Positions 1-6,930 of a stretch of DNA of 39,016 nt are shown in pieces. This DNA is from Candidatus Accumulibacter meliphilus (GTDB taxonomy: Bacteria > Pseudomonadota > Gammaproteobacteria > Burkholderiales > Rhodocyclaceae). Position 1 is the stretch's first letter. Each line of letters begins with the position of its first letter. Location of the stretch: NCBI GenBank assembly GCA_003332265.1, contig QPGA01000032.1:3150-42165 (forward strand), in the 5' to 3' direction. A program made the position numbers and the translations under genes. Below the pieces are notes generated by a model. That model had not been told where the DNA came from. It worked only from the letters and a program-made list of their open reading frames with translations, and searched no databases.

Positions 1-129
1 TATGCCAAGGCCAAGCCCAACACCGCCAATGTTGCATGCTCAAAGTTTGAGTGCGCAGGCGCGACCGCCTCAGTCGCGTCAGAAAACATGAAACGGCGTC
101 ATGCGCATGCTTTGGCGTGAAGAACACCG

Positions 130-203
130 GAAAGCCGTGTGCGGGAAAACTGCATGCACGGTTTGATGAGAGAGGGCAGGCGAAAGCCTGTCCTCTACTC
201 TAC
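130..203 (+). mobile_element. Group II intron 3' end (domains V and VI)
   Basis: Positions 130-164 fold as a group II intron domain V: an outer stem AGCCGTG/CACGGTT carrying the AGC catalytic triad, a small bulge, and an inner stem TGCGG/CTGCA closed by a GAAA-type loop. Positions 165-203 form domain VI: AGAGGGCAGGC pairs with GCCTGTCCTCT around a GAAA loop, with an unpaired A near the 3' side as candidate branch point, ending in CTAC as the likely 3' splice boundary. The order and spacing match bacterial group II introns. The rest of this copy is upstream of, or missing from, the window. I see no convincing reverse-transcriptase C-terminus in bases 1-129. Confidence 0.7.
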
Positions 204-239
204 CCATCTCCTGAAACAAGCTTGCCGGGCACCTGATTA

Positions 240-488
240 CTGGGCAAGCGGCGGCCGGCGTATAGGAGGCGTGAAGCTGATCCAGGCTTCTGTGTGGTAC
301 TGCGGGAACCAGTCGTTCCGATGTCAAGGGAGAAGCACAAGTGGCAGAAACCACGTGGCGAGAGTACCGATGCGGAGCACTGGGACGGACCGACCCGTAC
401 GAGCGATGAAGGCTGGTAATGCGGCCAGAGCAAAGGGGTCGGATAAAGCGGTTGCATTTGGCGTTCAACTGGCAACAGGAGGAAACGG
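240..488 (+). mobile_element. Group II intron 5' portion (domains I-IV, upstream of RT)
   Basis: This stretch resembles the conserved RNA leader that precedes the reverse-transcriptase gene in a common proteobacterial group II intron family, including the segment running from AGAAGCACAAGTGGCAGAAA to the RT ribosome-binding site AACAGGAGGA (475-484). It runs directly into the truncated RT at 489. The exact 5' splice boundary cannot be fixed by eye, so 240 is approximate. It lies downstream, not upstream, of the domain V/VI piece, so the two pieces come from two copies or from a rearranged one. Confidence 0.5.
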
Positions 489-568
489 ATGAGTGCAACA
501 AAACCATTTGCCATTGACAAATGGCTGGTGTACGAAGCGCATTAAGCGGTCAAAACCAATGCGGGATC
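489..568 (+). pseudogene. Truncated group II intron reverse transcriptase/maturase
   Basis: From the ATG at 489, which is preceded by a good AGGAGG-type ribosome-binding site, the reading frame gives MSATKPFAIDKWLVYEAH and then a TAA at 543-545. It continues in frame as AVKTNAGS, the usual N-terminus of group II intron maturases of the type MSATKPF...YEAY.AVK.NAG. The frame carries an internal stop and loses all similarity near 568, where clpB-like coding sequence begins. Only about 27 of the roughly 400-470 residues expected for an intact protein remain, so it is dead. Confidence 0.6.
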
Positions 569-658
569 GCCAAGTCGATTCTCGAAGGGCGTTTCGTCGC
601 CGGCGATACGATCCGTGTGCATTGCGAAAACGGCATCATGCGCTTCGACACGGTCTAA
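566..658 (+). pseudogene. clpB: C-terminal fragment of a ClpB-like disaggregase
   Basis: Thirty codons ending at TAA 656-658 read IAKSILEGRFVAGDTIRV followed by a short acidic/hydrophobic tail. This resembles the extreme C-terminus of ClpB/Hsp104 disaggregases (pattern plA..IL.G.f..gd.I.v). Nothing else of the AAA+ chaperone is present: the intron debris joins directly at about 566. Either the gene was interrupted by the intron and its 5' part lies before the window, or this is a leftover of a deletion. The match is short and was recognised by eye only, so the assignment is moderate. Confidence 0.45.
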
Positions 659-699
659 GATACAGGCATGGCCCGCGGGGCCGAAACGGAGCGACCGAT

Positions 700-933
700 A
701 TGAACCTCGTCTATGACAGTGCCCACTACTCGATCGTCGCTTATCCGGTGCAGGAGGGCTTCGAGCTGGTCGACAAGGCGACCAGTCGCAGCCTCTTCGT
801 CCAGGGCTCGGTGGCCAGGGCCCTGCGCCGCACGCTCGACGAGATTCCCGACAACGAGCGCGACGAAGAATCGATCGACGCCGTGCTCGACAGCTACTGC
901 GCGGGCGCCGCCCGCGCCATCGTGCTGCACTGA
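700..933 (+). CDS. DUF3567 family protein
   Basis: A 77-residue cytosolic protein starting MNLVYDSAHYSIVAYP and containing GFELVDKATSRSLFVQGSVA, then an acidic second half ending in a short hydrophobic tail. This is the DUF3567 pattern (MNLLYnS.hY.VveFp...GyELVDK..gr..FlqG.vA), a small family of unknown function found mainly in Betaproteobacteria. Length is normal for the family. The ATG at 700 was chosen because it begins exactly at the conserved N-terminus; the frame is open further upstream but that part is intron and clpB sequence. It appears monocistronic; 224 bases without a recognisable gene follow. Confidence 0.8.
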   Translation: MNLVYDSAHYSIVAYPVQEGFELVDKATSRSLFVQGSVARALRRTLDEIPDNERDEESIDAVLDSYCAGAARAIVLH

Positions 934-1157
934 CGGAGCCGGTCGTGTTGCGGCTCTTGTGACGCCTGCTTCGGTTTCCGTCGAGAGCATGGCGACTTGG
1001 CTTGCGGCGCAGCGCGCGCGATGGCCCCAGATGCGCTATGCTGCAGCGGTGCGTTGCGTACGTTCGCAGCCCCGTGATGCGCCCGCGGACGGCGGCGCGC
1101 TGCTCGGTCGGACAGCGGCTCGGGCGGCTGTCGCACAAGTGCAGCGGAGGGGCAGCC

Positions 1158-1565
1158 ATGATGTCTAGCGACAAGAAATACGCCAGCTGTCGAGGCGGGC
1201 GTGCCAAAGCGATCATTATACTTTTCGCTCACTTGCTGATCCTCACGCCAACGCCCACATGCGGCGGCGAGGAGGGCAACGGCAAAGGGCGCACCGGAGG
1301 CCACATGAAGATCGAAACGTCGCTCGCCGACGAATTGCGGGCAAACCGTGACGACTCGCGCAAGTTCTCCGTTATCGTCTCGTTCAAGGATAGTGCCAGC
1401 GTCGAATTGCTGCGCCACTTGGGAGTCGAGCCGACAGCCGTCTATCAGAGCATTGCCGCCGCCGCGGCAGTGGTCACCGCCGCCCAGATTGCGACCCTGG
1501 CGGCTGCCGACAACGTCACGTCGATAGAACTTGATCAGCCGGCGGCAGCACTCGGGCCACGCTGA
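1158..1565 (+). CDS. Exported protein resembling a subtilisin propeptide/I9 inhibitor domain
   Basis: 135 residues. The start at ATG 1158 (or the adjacent ATG 1161) follows a GGAGG at 1146-1150. Residues 14-34 form a basic-then-hydrophobic export signal (RAKAIIILFAHLLIL) ending at TPTC, a weak lipobox-like Cys at position 35, so it may be a lipoprotein or simply secreted. After a Gly/Glu-rich linker, residues ~65-130 (KFSVIVSFKDSASVELLRHL, then a V.AAQIATLAA..NVTSIELDQP segment) resemble the beta-alpha-beta fold of peptidase-inhibitor I9/S8 propeptides, where the last strand reports V..IE.D. It converges on a subtilase at 1761-2978. A free-standing intramolecular-chaperone or inhibitor role toward a subtilase is inference. 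Confidence 0.6.
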   Translation: MMSSDKKYASCRGGRAKAIIILFAHLLILTPTPTCGGEEGNGKGRTGGHMKIETSLADELRANRDDSRKFSVIVSFKDSASVELLRHLGVEPTAVYQSIAAAAAVVTAAQIATLAAADNVTSIELDQPAAALGPR

Positions 1566-1760
1566 GGCGGGCTCATTGGTTTCCGTCAGGCTGTGGCGCC
1601 AACAGCTCACGGTCGTTGATCGGCAAGCGGCGCTGCCGCCGGCAGCAATAACCTTTCTGCCGAAGTATCCAACAGGCGGCGCGCAGCGCGAACGACCTCG
1701 CTGGCGAAGCGGGCCCGTGCTCTCTGAACTGACCACCAAGGCCCGCAGCGCGCAGCGATC

Positions 1761-2978
1761 CTAGATACCTTTCTTGGCGATCACCGGTGCTGGCGTCAAG
1801 GCCAACGCTGCCCGGTCGACGTTGACCCGGCCATAACCGAAGCTGGCGTCCCAGCCCGGCGCGCCGAGATTATCGACGTAATAGGCCAGGAGGTTCCAGA
1901 TCTGCTCATTGCTGGCGAAGCGGTGGGCGCCCCACACCGCGGCAGCTGCGCCGGCAACGTGCGGGCAGGCCATGCTGGTACCGCTCATCGTCCCATAAGC
2001 ACCACCCCTGGTCGTCGACAGGACGTTAACTCCCGGCGCGCAGATGTCGACTTCCGGCCCACGGCTGGAAAAGCTTGCTAGGGCGTTGGCCGAATCGATC
2101 GCCGATACGGCGATCACGTTCTTGTACTTGGCCGGGTAGCCGACGCTGGCACCGGTGTTGCCGGCCGCCGCGACGACCAGCAGACCCTTGCTCCAAGCGG
2201 TATTGCAGATGTTCTGCAGGGCCGTCGACCCGCCTGACCCGCCGAGGCTCATGCTGACCACGCGCATGCCGTTCTGGATGCACCAGTCAATGCCCGAAAT
2301 GATCTGGCTATACGAGCCGCTACCGCTGCTGTTCAGAACCTTGACCGCGTACAGGTAGGCGCTGGGCGCCACGCCAACGACGCCGGCACCGTTGATTGCG
2401 GCGGCAACCGTGCCGGCGCAGTGCGTGCCGTGGCCGTGATCATCCATTGGTGTGCTCGCGCCGGCAACGAAGCTGACGCCGCCGCGGTAGTTGGCTTTGA
2501 GGTCCGAGTGGTTGTAGTCGATACCGGTGTCGACCACCGCCACCCGTATTCCTTCGCCCTGCGACGACGGCCAGCCTTGCGGTGCCTTGATCTGCACAAC
2601 GCCGGCCGGCACGGTTTCGGCCAGGATGCTCGGCTGGTTCTCGAATTGCAGGTGGCCGAACTGACTGCCGATCGCGTAGCACGCCTGGTCTTCCTCGACC
2701 TCGGCGACGTTGCCATTCTTCGACAGTTCCTCGATCTCCGCCTTGGTCAGCCGCGCGGTGACGATCGGCGATTCGTATTGATTGACGTCGTAAGCGATCA
2801 GATCCTCGTCCATCGCCGGCACTGATGCTCCTGACGCCAGGCTCGTCGCGTCAAAAAAGTACGTCTGCATGCCTTTGGGCAATACGCTACGCACGATGTC
2901 CACCTTGTCCGCGCCCTTGTCCGAACGCTTTTCCTTCGCTTTGAAGGTGATGATTACCGACTTCCGCTTCTCGCTCAT
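1761..2978 (-). CDS. S8 family serine peptidase (subtilase)
   Basis: 405-residue subtilisin-like endopeptidase. The catalytic triad is complete: Asp150 in VAVVDTGID, His183 in DDHGHGTHCAGT, Ser335 in SGTSMACPHVAG; the oxyanion Asn274 is in AAAGNTG. Residues 1-100 form a propeptide-like region whose end (SPIVTARLTKAEIEELSKNG followed by VAEVEED) matches an I9-type prodomain. The start at 2978 is preceded by GGAAGG in the mRNA; a longer frame to 3095 has no ribosome-binding site. The N-terminus, MSEKRKSVIITFKAKEKRSD, shows no signal peptide, unusual for a processed subtilase: it may act in the cytosol or leave by another route. No C-terminal accessory domain is seen. It converges with the propeptide-like gene at 1158. 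Confidence 0.9.
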   Translation of the reverse strand: MSEKRKSVIITFKAKEKRSDKGADKVDIVRSVLPKGMQTYFFDATSLASGASVPAMDEDLIAYDVNQYESPIVTARLTKAEIEELSKNGNVAEVEEDQACYAIGSQFGHLQFENQPSILAETVPAGVVQIKAPQGWPSSQGEGIRVAVVDTGIDYNHSDLKANYRGGVSFVAGASTPMDDHGHGTHCAGTVAAAINGAGVVGVAPSAYLYAVKVLNSSGSGSYSQIISGIDWCIQNGMRVVSMSLGGSGGSTALQNICNTAWSKGLLVVAAAGNTGASVGYPAKYKNVIAVSAIDSANALASFSSRGPEVDICAPGVNVLSTTRGGAYGTMSGTSMACPHVAGAAAAVWGAHRFASNEQIWNLLAYYVDNLGAPGWDASFGYGRVNVDRAALALTPAPVIAKKGI

Positions 2979-3641
2979 GGCTTTTCCTTCCACTTTGCCT
3001 GTCTCGGATTCCTGACGCTTTTCGTGCAGCCTGCGGCTGCGGCGGAACGCGCCCCTTTCGGCCCTGGTGCCCGCTGCGTGTGCCAGCCCGGACAAAACAG
3101 CCGAGTGGCCCTGTAGCGGAAGACCGCTACGTGAGCATGGGGACGATATGAGTACTCTAGGTCACAATCGACAGAATGCAATCCCGGATCGATTGATTGA
3201 TTCTATCGGCCGAATCACTCCGTTGGGAAATGCGAGCATTCGTAGAGACCATTCGCTGCCGCGCGCGTCAGGATGACACTGTCCCTGAGAGCTTGCTTTG
3301 CTGAAATGGGAGTGCATGTGCCCTCTTCAGTGGCTAGCTTGAGCGGCGAGGGTCGAGCCGACAGCCGCCTTGCCTCGTGTCCTTCCTCTCGCGATCCTGT
3401 GGTTCGATCGTTGGCGATCCAGTCGTGTCCCGGAGCGCTGTTCGTGCACGGGGGACGGTGAGTCGCCCCGGTCCGCGCTCGCTTGTGGAAGGACTGGCGG
3501 CTATACTCGCCGACGTGCGCTTCTGGCTGCGGTGAGCAGCCAGGGCGCGGAACAGCAGGTGAGGAGTGGCAGAAATGCCCCGCCTCCAGTGATCTCAGCC
3601 GCCAAGCATTCAAGCATTCAAGCATTCAAGCATTCGATGCC
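2979..3641. other. Intergenic region, 663 bases
   Basis: This lies between the divergently transcribed subtilase and zinc-ribbon genes, so it should hold both promoters, but I could not identify a convincing -35/-10 pair. Short open frames exist in it, but none has a recognisable domain or a ribosome-binding site. Near its right end it carries the CAAGCATT tandem repeat (3603-3634). Nothing else is recognised. Confidence 0.5.
3603..3634 (+). repeat. Tandem repeat, four perfect 8-bp units (CAAGCATT)
   Basis: Four exact head-to-tail copies of CAAGCATT end eight bases before the ATG at 3642 and occupy the place where a ribosome-binding site is expected. A second tandem repeat, CATTCCGAT x3 (3681-3707), sits just inside the coding sequence. 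Confidence 0.9.
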
Positions 3642-4433
3642 ATGAACAACACCAGCGATCCGCAGTCAGCGCAAGCCGCGCATTCCGATCATTCCGATCA
3701 TTCCGCTCAGCCCGCTCGTTCGGCGAACGGTGGCCCTTGTCCCAGCTGCCACGCGCCGATGGCGGTGCAGCAGTTCAAGCGCCAGCTCAACGGCGTCGTT
3801 TCGCTCGACATCTGCTTCCCTTGCCAGGGCATCTGGTTCGACGAGTTCGAGAGCGCACAACTCGCTCCGGCCGGCGTTCTCGAACTCTTCCGCCTGCTGC
3901 ATGAACACCACGCCGACCTGCGCCAACCCTGGCGCGACGTGCTGCAATGCCCGCGCTGCCGCGAACGCCTGATGCACCGACTCGACAGCACGCGCAACGG
4001 CCGCTTCGCCTACAGCCGCTGCCCGCAGCGCCACGGTCGCTACAGCGCCTTCGCGGCGTTCATGATCGAAAAAGGCTTCGTGCGCCAGCTCAACGGCGCA
4101 GAGGTCGCCGAGCTGGCGCGGCAGGTGCAGACCATCCGCTGCTCGGGCTGTGGCGCGCCAGTCGATATCCGGCGTGATCACGTGTGCACCCATTGCCGTT
4201 CGCCGATCGTCATTCTCGATCCCGACGCGGTGCAGGACGCGCTCGACAACTTTGGCGAAAAAGCCAGCCGGCAGGAGCACGTGAACCCGCACGCCGTCGC
4301 CGATGCGCTACTCGCCAACGAGCGCGCGAAGTCGTTGGCGACTCGGGAAAAGCGCAAGGGTTTGCTCGAGGCCGACATCTCCGATCTGGTCGTGGGCGGT
4401 ATCGAAACCGTCTGGAACCTGCTGCGGCGCTGA
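3642..4433 (+). CDS. zf-TFIIB-like zinc-ribbon protein
   Basis: 263 residues with three putative zinc-binding ribbons. The first (C33-C36 ... C58-C61, CPSCHAPM ... CFPCQGIWFDEFE) is the classic zf-TFIIB pattern, CPxC...M ... CpxCxGiWfDegE. The second uses C103/C106 and C127 with His131. The third uses C167/C170 and C182/C185. The C-terminal ~70 residues are charged and helical. Residues 14-21 (HSDHSDHS) are encoded by a 9-bp tandem repeat. The ATG at 3642 is the last start before the first ribbon; it lacks a clear Shine-Dalgarno because an 8-bp repeat fills that position. The specific function is unknown; the family is predicted to be cytosolic and metal binding. It ends 42 bases before the TIR gene on the same strand, but nothing ties it functionally to that operon. 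Confidence 0.75.
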   Translation: MNNTSDPQSAQAAHSDHSDHSAQPARSANGGPCPSCHAPMAVQQFKRQLNGVVSLDICFPCQGIWFDEFESAQLAPAGVLELFRLLHEHHADLRQPWRDVLQCPRCRERLMHRLDSTRNGRFAYSRCPQRHGRYSAFAAFMIEKGFVRQLNGAEVAELARQVQTIRCSGCGAPVDIRRDHVCTHCRSPIVILDPDAVQDALDNFGEKASRQEHVNPHAVADALLANERAKSLATREKRKGLLEADISDLVVGGIETVWNLLRR

Positions 4434-4475
4434 GCGGCTGATGGCGTGATTAAGTGATTAAGTGAGCGGCGAACG

Positions 4476-5879
4476 ATGACGACTCGCCTGCAGCAGAGCC
4501 TTCGCGACCGGCTCGGGGAGCTTCACGGGCGGGGAGATCTATGGTCGGCGTTTGCCAAGGCCTGGGCTGCTGTGAAACCCGCGCTCAAGGTCCCAGCCGA
4601 CGATGCGGCGCTGCTTTCCTACTGTCTGCAGCAGAACCCGCTGCTTGTGCTCGAACGAATAGTCAATCTCGCGCCCGAACTCGGCAAAGTCGCTGGGGGG
4701 CCCGCTGGCACGCGCCAGGTCTTGCGACAGGTGGCTGTCGACATCTGTCTGGTCGCCTGCGAACGCCGCGTTCACGACAAGTTCGCACAGGAAGCCGTTG
4801 GTGCAGGAGCGGAAGCTGGAGCGGGAGCAACTGACGAGATGTTGATTGACGCCAGCGAGCAACTGGCCGCAGCGGTGATTGCCGCCGCATGGTGCGGGAA
4901 TGGGGTCCGCATCCACTTTGACGAGCAGACCCGAAGCGCCGAAGCGGTTAATGTCGTGCGCGATGTGCCGCCGCTGGAACTTGACTTCAAGGGGGCACGG
5001 GAATGCGTCAAGGCCGAGCTACAGGCGGTCGTCAAGACGCCGCTGGATGATCTGGGGAAGATCGATCGACGAACTCGTTTGCGGAACGTGAAGACGCACG
5101 GCGTGGTTTCCGACGACGTGCTCGCGATCCAGTTGGACAGTTACGCCCTGGAGAATGATGCACGCCTGATGTTCGGGTTGAACTCGACGGCCGCTCATCC
5201 GCTCGATGACGAGCATCTACGAACGGAGTTGGCGACGTACTTTGGCGTGCAGACTTTTCGCTACGGTGACGCTGCTAGGCAGCGGTTGGACGTGACCGCC
5301 AGCGAGGCGTGGAAAAGGGCCAATCTGCAGCCCGACCTGATGGACTATCTGTTGAAACTCTTCGAGCAGCTGTCTGGACCTGAGGCGCAGGCACGTTCCG
5401 GCTTGCAGGACATGCGCTTTCGTGTGGCACTTTCGCTGGCTGGCGAACAACGAGAATATGTTGATGAGGTCGCCCTGGAACTCACCGAAAAACTGGGACG
5501 GGACGCCGTGTTCTACTACCCCAACTTCGAGGCGCGGGTGGCCAGGCCGAACGCCGACCGGTACTTGCAGAGGATTTATCACGATCAGTCCGATCTGATC
5601 GTCGTCTTTCTCAGCGGCCATTACCAAGCGAAGGAGTGGTGTGGTGGCGTTGAGTGGCGTGCCATACGTGACCTGATCAATAAGCGTCAGGACGATCGCA
5701 TCATGCTTTTTCGTTTTGACAATGAACCAGTCGATGGCCTTTTTTCTTTTGACGGGACGATTGACTGCAGTGCGCGTCCTTCCGCGGAAGCCGCCGAGCA
5801 AATCATCAAGCGCCTTGAGGAAACGCAGCCCCGGGGCATAGAGATCCACGACACTACTGGCCGAGCCAATGGAAACTGA
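4476..5879 (+). CDS. TIR-domain protein, probable effector of a conflict system
   Basis: 467 residues. Residues ~314-450 are a TIR domain: strand A MRFRVALSLAG followed by EQREYVDEVA, then DLIVVFLSGHYQAKEWC with the following E393 (GGVEWRAI) in the position of the catalytic Glu of NAD-cleaving TIRs, then IMLFRFDNE. Residues 1-300 are mostly helical and unrecognised; they may hold an adaptor or sensor domain. There is no signal peptide or membrane segment, so it is cytosolic. It overlaps the following ATPase gene by 11 bases, implying translational coupling. In known TIR/NTPase systems, activation leads to NAD+ depletion or signal-nucleotide synthesis; that activity here is inference. The short upstream spacer contains GTGATTAA twice (4446-4461). 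Confidence 0.85.
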   Translation: MTTRLQQSLRDRLGELHGRGDLWSAFAKAWAAVKPALKVPADDAALLSYCLQQNPLLVLERIVNLAPELGKVAGGPAGTRQVLRQVAVDICLVACERRVHDKFAQEAVGAGAEAGAGATDEMLIDASEQLAAAVIAAAWCGNGVRIHFDEQTRSAEAVNVVRDVPPLELDFKGARECVKAELQAVVKTPLDDLGKIDRRTRLRNVKTHGVVSDDVLAIQLDSYALENDARLMFGLNSTAAHPLDDEHLRTELATYFGVQTFRYGDAARQRLDVTASEAWKRANLQPDLMDYLLKLFEQLSGPEAQARSGLQDMRFRVALSLAGEQREYVDEVALELTEKLGRDAVFYYPNFEARVARPNADRYLQRIYHDQSDLIVVFLSGHYQAKEWCGGVEWRAIRDLINKRQDDRIMLFRFDNEPVDGLFSFDGTIDCSARPSAEAAEQIIKRLEETQPRGIEIHDTTGRANGN

Positions 5880-6930
5880 CGTCAGAGAATTGCTGAAAAA
5901 CTTGAAGGCCGATGCAGTCGAGCGTTTCGACGACATCGTTCATCAATGGTCGCAGAACGAGATCGACGCCCTGCATCTGGCGCTGGCATCGGGACGGCCG
6001 CTGCTGGTGCGCGGCGAACCGGGAACCGGGAAGACCCAGCTGGCGCTGGCGGCTGCTGCGGCGCTGAAGTGGCACCTGCAGTGCGTCACGGTGAGCCCAC
6101 GTTTCGAGGCGCAGGACCTGTTTTACCGCTTCGACGCCGTGCAGCGACTGGCAGATGCGCAGGCCGCCGGCGTTGCCGGTGGTGGCGTCAAGCCGGATCA
6201 TTGCTACTGGCTGCCCGGGCCGTTCTGGCAGGCGTTCGCCTGGGATGACGCGCTTGGCTATGGACCGCAGTCTGCCGCCATGAAGCAGTACGTCGGCGAT
6301 GGCGATGAAGCGTCGCCGGCCAGGTCCGCTGCCGGCGCACCAGCGAGCGGCGCGGCCAAACCCGCCGGGCACGTCATCCTGATCGACGAAATCGACAAGG
6401 CCGACAGCGACCTGCCGAACAGCCTGCTCGAAGTCCTCGGCAGCCGTGAGTTTCCCAACCCGGTGACGCAGCGGCCGATCAAGCCCGCCGATGGCCTGCC
6501 GCTGGTCGTGATCACCACCAACGAGGAGCGCGAATTGCCGGCGGCCTTTCTGCGCCGCTGCGTGGTGCTTACCCTCGAGCCCGACCATCCGTATGCCGAC
6601 TTTCTCGTCAAGCGCGGGCAGGCACACTTCGGCAGCGAGGCACCATCAGCAAGGCGTTTGCACGAAACGATCCTCAGAACGGCCGCCGAGCAACTCGACG
6701 CCGACCGCCATAACGCACGCATGGCCGGCGTGCCGCCACCTGGCCTGGCCGAATACATCGACCTGCTTACCGCCCTGTGCCGGCTAGCGCCCGGCAAGCG
6801 CGACGAGCAGCAAGCTTGGCTGGCGAGGCTGGCGCCGTACGCTTTCCTCAAGAACGGAATCATCGACGGCAGTCCGCAGTTGTCGCAGAAGCGAGCCGCC
6901 CTCGGAGCAGGGGAGCCGCCGCCGCAATGA
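5869..6930 (+). CDS. MoxR-type AAA+ ATPase
   Basis: 353 residues. The Walker A GEPGTGKT spans residues 49-56, Walker B VILIDEID is at ~169-176, sensor 1 is Asn218 in VVITTNEE, and the arginine finger is R229/R230 (AFLRRC). The layout is that of the MoxR/AAA_5 group. An Ala/Gly-rich low-complexity insert (~residues 143-167) precedes Walker B. MoxR ATPases generally act as oligomeric remodelers working with vWA-domain partners; here the next gene encodes a vWA-like protein, reached through an ATGA stop/start overlap (6927-6930). The start at 5869 lies inside the end of the TIR gene. By analogy with MoxR-vWA conflict systems it would be the energy-using switch between sensor and TIR effector (inference). 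Confidence 0.88.
   Translation: METDVRELLKNLKADAVERFDDIVHQWSQNEIDALHLALASGRPLLVRGEPGTGKTQLALAAAAALKWHLQCVTVSPRFEAQDLFYRFDAVQRLADAQAAGVAGGGVKPDHCYWLPGPFWQAFAWDDALGYGPQSAAMKQYVGDGDEASPARSAAGAPASGAAKPAGHVILIDEIDKADSDLPNSLLEVLGSREFPNPVTQRPIKPADGLPLVVITTNEERELPAAFLRRCVVLTLEPDHPYADFLVKRGQAHFGSEAPSARRLHETILRTAAEQLDADRHNARMAGVPPPGLAEYIDLLTALCRLAPGKRDEQQAWLARLAPYAFLKNGIIDGSPQLSQKRAALGAGEPPPQ

Noticed and set aside
1-129. Reverse-transcriptase C-terminus before the intron domain V
   Set aside because: None of the frames reads like a maturase X or DNA-binding domain, so the origin of these bases is left open.
3273-3461. Small open frame in the subtilase/zinc-ribbon gap
   Set aside because: It has no ribosome-binding site, no recognisable domain and a composition typical of random GC-rich sequence.
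6777-6926. Upstream extension of the large FGE protein
   Set aside because: It lies entirely within the ATPase gene in another frame; the ATGA overlap start at 6927 is the natural one.
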